Shown here: positions 62,906 through 64,000 of the stretch, piece by piece
Numbering within the stretch: the stretch's first letter is position 1
Layout: every line of letters begins with the position of its first letter
Source: Arachnia rubra
Lineage (GTDB): Bacteria; Actinomycetota; Actinomycetes; Propionibacteriales; Propionibacteriaceae
Direction of reading: 5' to 3'
NCBI RefSeq assembly: GCF_019973735.1
Contig: NZ_AP024463.1
Coordinates: forward strand, 1,736,001-1,800,000
Length of the DNA: 64,000 bases
Made by a program: the position numbers and the translations under genes
Notes under the pieces: model-generated
Seen by the model: only the letters and a program-made list of their open reading frames with translations
What the model was told of the DNA's origin: nothing
Databases searched by the model: none

Positions 62906-63200
62906 CTGACCCGTTCCAGCAAGGTCAGGTACGTCTGTTCGGGATGCCGATCCGGCAGTTCCGCGAATGACATCACGTAGGGTACGTCCCTCAGCACGCC
63001 ACGTTGAAAATGCAGAGCACCACAGCGCAGGAGGTGGTTACCTCTGGACCGCTGGCGCATCACAGGTTGTTGAGACGTGCCAACAAGACCGACCGGAAAA
63101 TTGTCGCTGAGGCACTGGAACGCGTACACCTGAACGACCAGGCCCGCTGGCCCTTCACCCCACTGTCCGGCGGGCAGAAGCAGCGGGCGCTGCTTGCCAC
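62893..63200 (+). pseudogene. Remnant of a ZnuC-like metal transporter ATPase
   Basis: Translation gives QGQVRLFGMPIRQFRE, a TGA (62968-62970) where family members have Trp, then HHVGYVPQHATL, EVVTSGPLAHHRLLRR, and the ABC signature LSGGQKQRALLA. Walker A is deleted and Walker B is cut off at ~63200 by the insertion-sequence end. The nonsense codon and both missing ends make it a dead fragment, fused by deletion to the ZnuA remnant upstream. Confidence 0.78.
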
Positions 63201-64000
63201 GGGTCTGTCCGATAAACGGTGTGTAGGGTCCGGTGGTTTTCATCAGTGGGTGGTTCGGTTGAACCGTCCAGCGAAGGTGATTGCGAACGCGTTGAGTGCG
63301 GGCTTCCACCTGATCACCCAGCGTGCCCGGCTCCCGTCGGTGGGGTCAAGGGAGCGGGTCACTAGGTACAGGCACTTCAACGCGGCTTGCTCGTTGGGGA
63401 AGTGCCCACGGGCCCGCACGGCCCGGCGGTACCTCGCGTTGATGGACTCGATGGCGTTGGTCGTGCAGATCACCTTCCGGATCTCCATGTCGTAGGCCAG
63501 GAACGGTACGATACTGCGCCCACGCGTTGCGCCACAGCTGCACGATCGCCGGATACCGGTCGCCCCACTCGGTGGCGAACTCGGCAAACCGGTCCTTGGC
63601 CGCTTGCTCGGACGGGGCCGTGTACACCGGTTTGAGGGACTTCACGATCGCGTCGCGGTGCTGCCGGCCGGCGTAGCGGAAGCTGTTGCGGAACCAGGTA
63701 GATCGATGCACTGCTGCACGATGGTGTGTTCCCAGGTCGTGTTGATCGCCTCAGGGAGTCCCTTCAACCCGTCACACACCGCGATCATCACCTCGACGAT
63801 GCCTCGGTTCTTCACCTCCGAAAAGATCTGCAGCCAGAACCGGGCACCCTCAGCACCGTCACCAGCCCAGATCCCTGTGGATGTCGCGTTCCCCGTTCAT
63901 CGTGACACCCATGACAACGTAGAACGGGGTGTTACGGACTTGACCGTCACAGACCTTCACGTGCGAATCGCGCCGGGCGAAGATCACCGGGTAGACAGGA
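63201..64000 (-). mobile_element. IS256-family element, frameshifted and running off the window
   Basis: The minus strand encodes an IS256 (Mutator-like) transposase C-terminal region: IRKVICTTNAIESINARYRR with the DDE glutamate, then RARGHFPNEQAALKCLYLVT and WKPALNAFAITFAGRF, stop at 63243. At least three frameshifts are needed to read it through (about 63508-63513, 63697-63706 and 63869-63880). The element end is placed near 63201 (GGGTCTGTCCGATAAACGG), where the ZnuC similarity stops. The other end lies outside the window. Confidence 0.8.

Noticed and set aside
1..64000. CRISPR array, prophage or secondary metabolite cluster
   Set aside because: No regularly spaced repeats, phage structural genes or assembly-line synthases are seen; the fab genes are primary fatty acid synthesis.

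Overview
The window comes from a high-GC Gram-positive (Actinomycetota) chromosome. The evidence is the high G+C at third codon positions, many GTG and a few TTG starts, the order fasR-fabD-fabH-acpP-fabF-DUF3145, a homodimeric AceE next to a DUF3052 gene, and DUF3145/DUF3052 genes, which I know only from actinobacteria. The gene set would suit the order Propionibacteriales, but I cannot fix genus or species from sequence alone. Most of the window is ordinary chromosomal backbone. The last ~1.5 kb is decaying DNA.

Layout, left to right. 1-2.2 kb: 5' end of prfB (minus), a YqeY-like gene, tRNA-Val(TAC) and a membrane-anchored protein of unknown role. 2.2-7.7 kb (minus): aceE, a DUF3052 gene and a tandem-duplicated phosphofructokinase, i.e. 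a central carbon block. 7.8-9.2 kb: a solitary sugar-binding lipoprotein. 9.5-15.1 kb: the type II fatty-acid synthesis operon with its PucR-type regulator, closed by a convergent DUF3145 gene. 15.3-17.1 kb: an S9 peptidase. 17.2-21.2 kb (minus): moxR, DUF58 and two von Willebrand A membrane proteins, tightly coupled. 21.35-25.15 kb (plus): a four-gene surface/polyphosphate-type cluster (kinase-like membrane protein with a probable C-tract frameshift, DUF4956, VTC domain, carbohydrate-binding lipoprotein). 25.2-27.1 kb: a HAD phosphatase and glycerate kinase.

27.1-33.8 kb (minus): a compact run of phosphodiester glycosidase, GT2-GtrA glycosyltransferase, DUF885 hydrolase and a fused alpha-beta glycyl-tRNA synthetase. 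33.9-36 kb: a CAT-anticodon tRNA, then a GH13 enzyme divergent from a TetR regulator with a clear inverted-repeat operator between them. 36-41.7 kb: a 1877-residue surface protein that ends in LPKTG but has no membrane anchor. 41.8-45.9 kb: tRNA-Asn, a histidine phosphatase, an unknown gene divergent from a sigma-70 family factor, and dnaG. 45.9-49.3 kb: a complete ABC-2 transporter plus two-component system lying between dnaG and dgt. 49.4-55.3 kb: dgt, gltA, dusB and an M3 peptidase. 55.4-61.9 kb (minus): an alpha-galactoside utilisation locus (GH36, two permeases, frameshifted binding protein, ROK regulator). 62.1-64 kb: a small monooxygenase-like gene, then fragments of a zinc/manganese ABC transporter operon cut by a multiply frameshifted IS256-family transposase that runs off the window.

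Recurring features are ATGA/GTGA translational couplings inside operons, and a TAnnnT box 6-8 nt before the start codon of several genes that lack a Shine-Dalgarno sequence, suggesting leaderless mRNAs. Frameshifts seen here could be real or sequencing errors. I saw no CRISPR array and no prophage.
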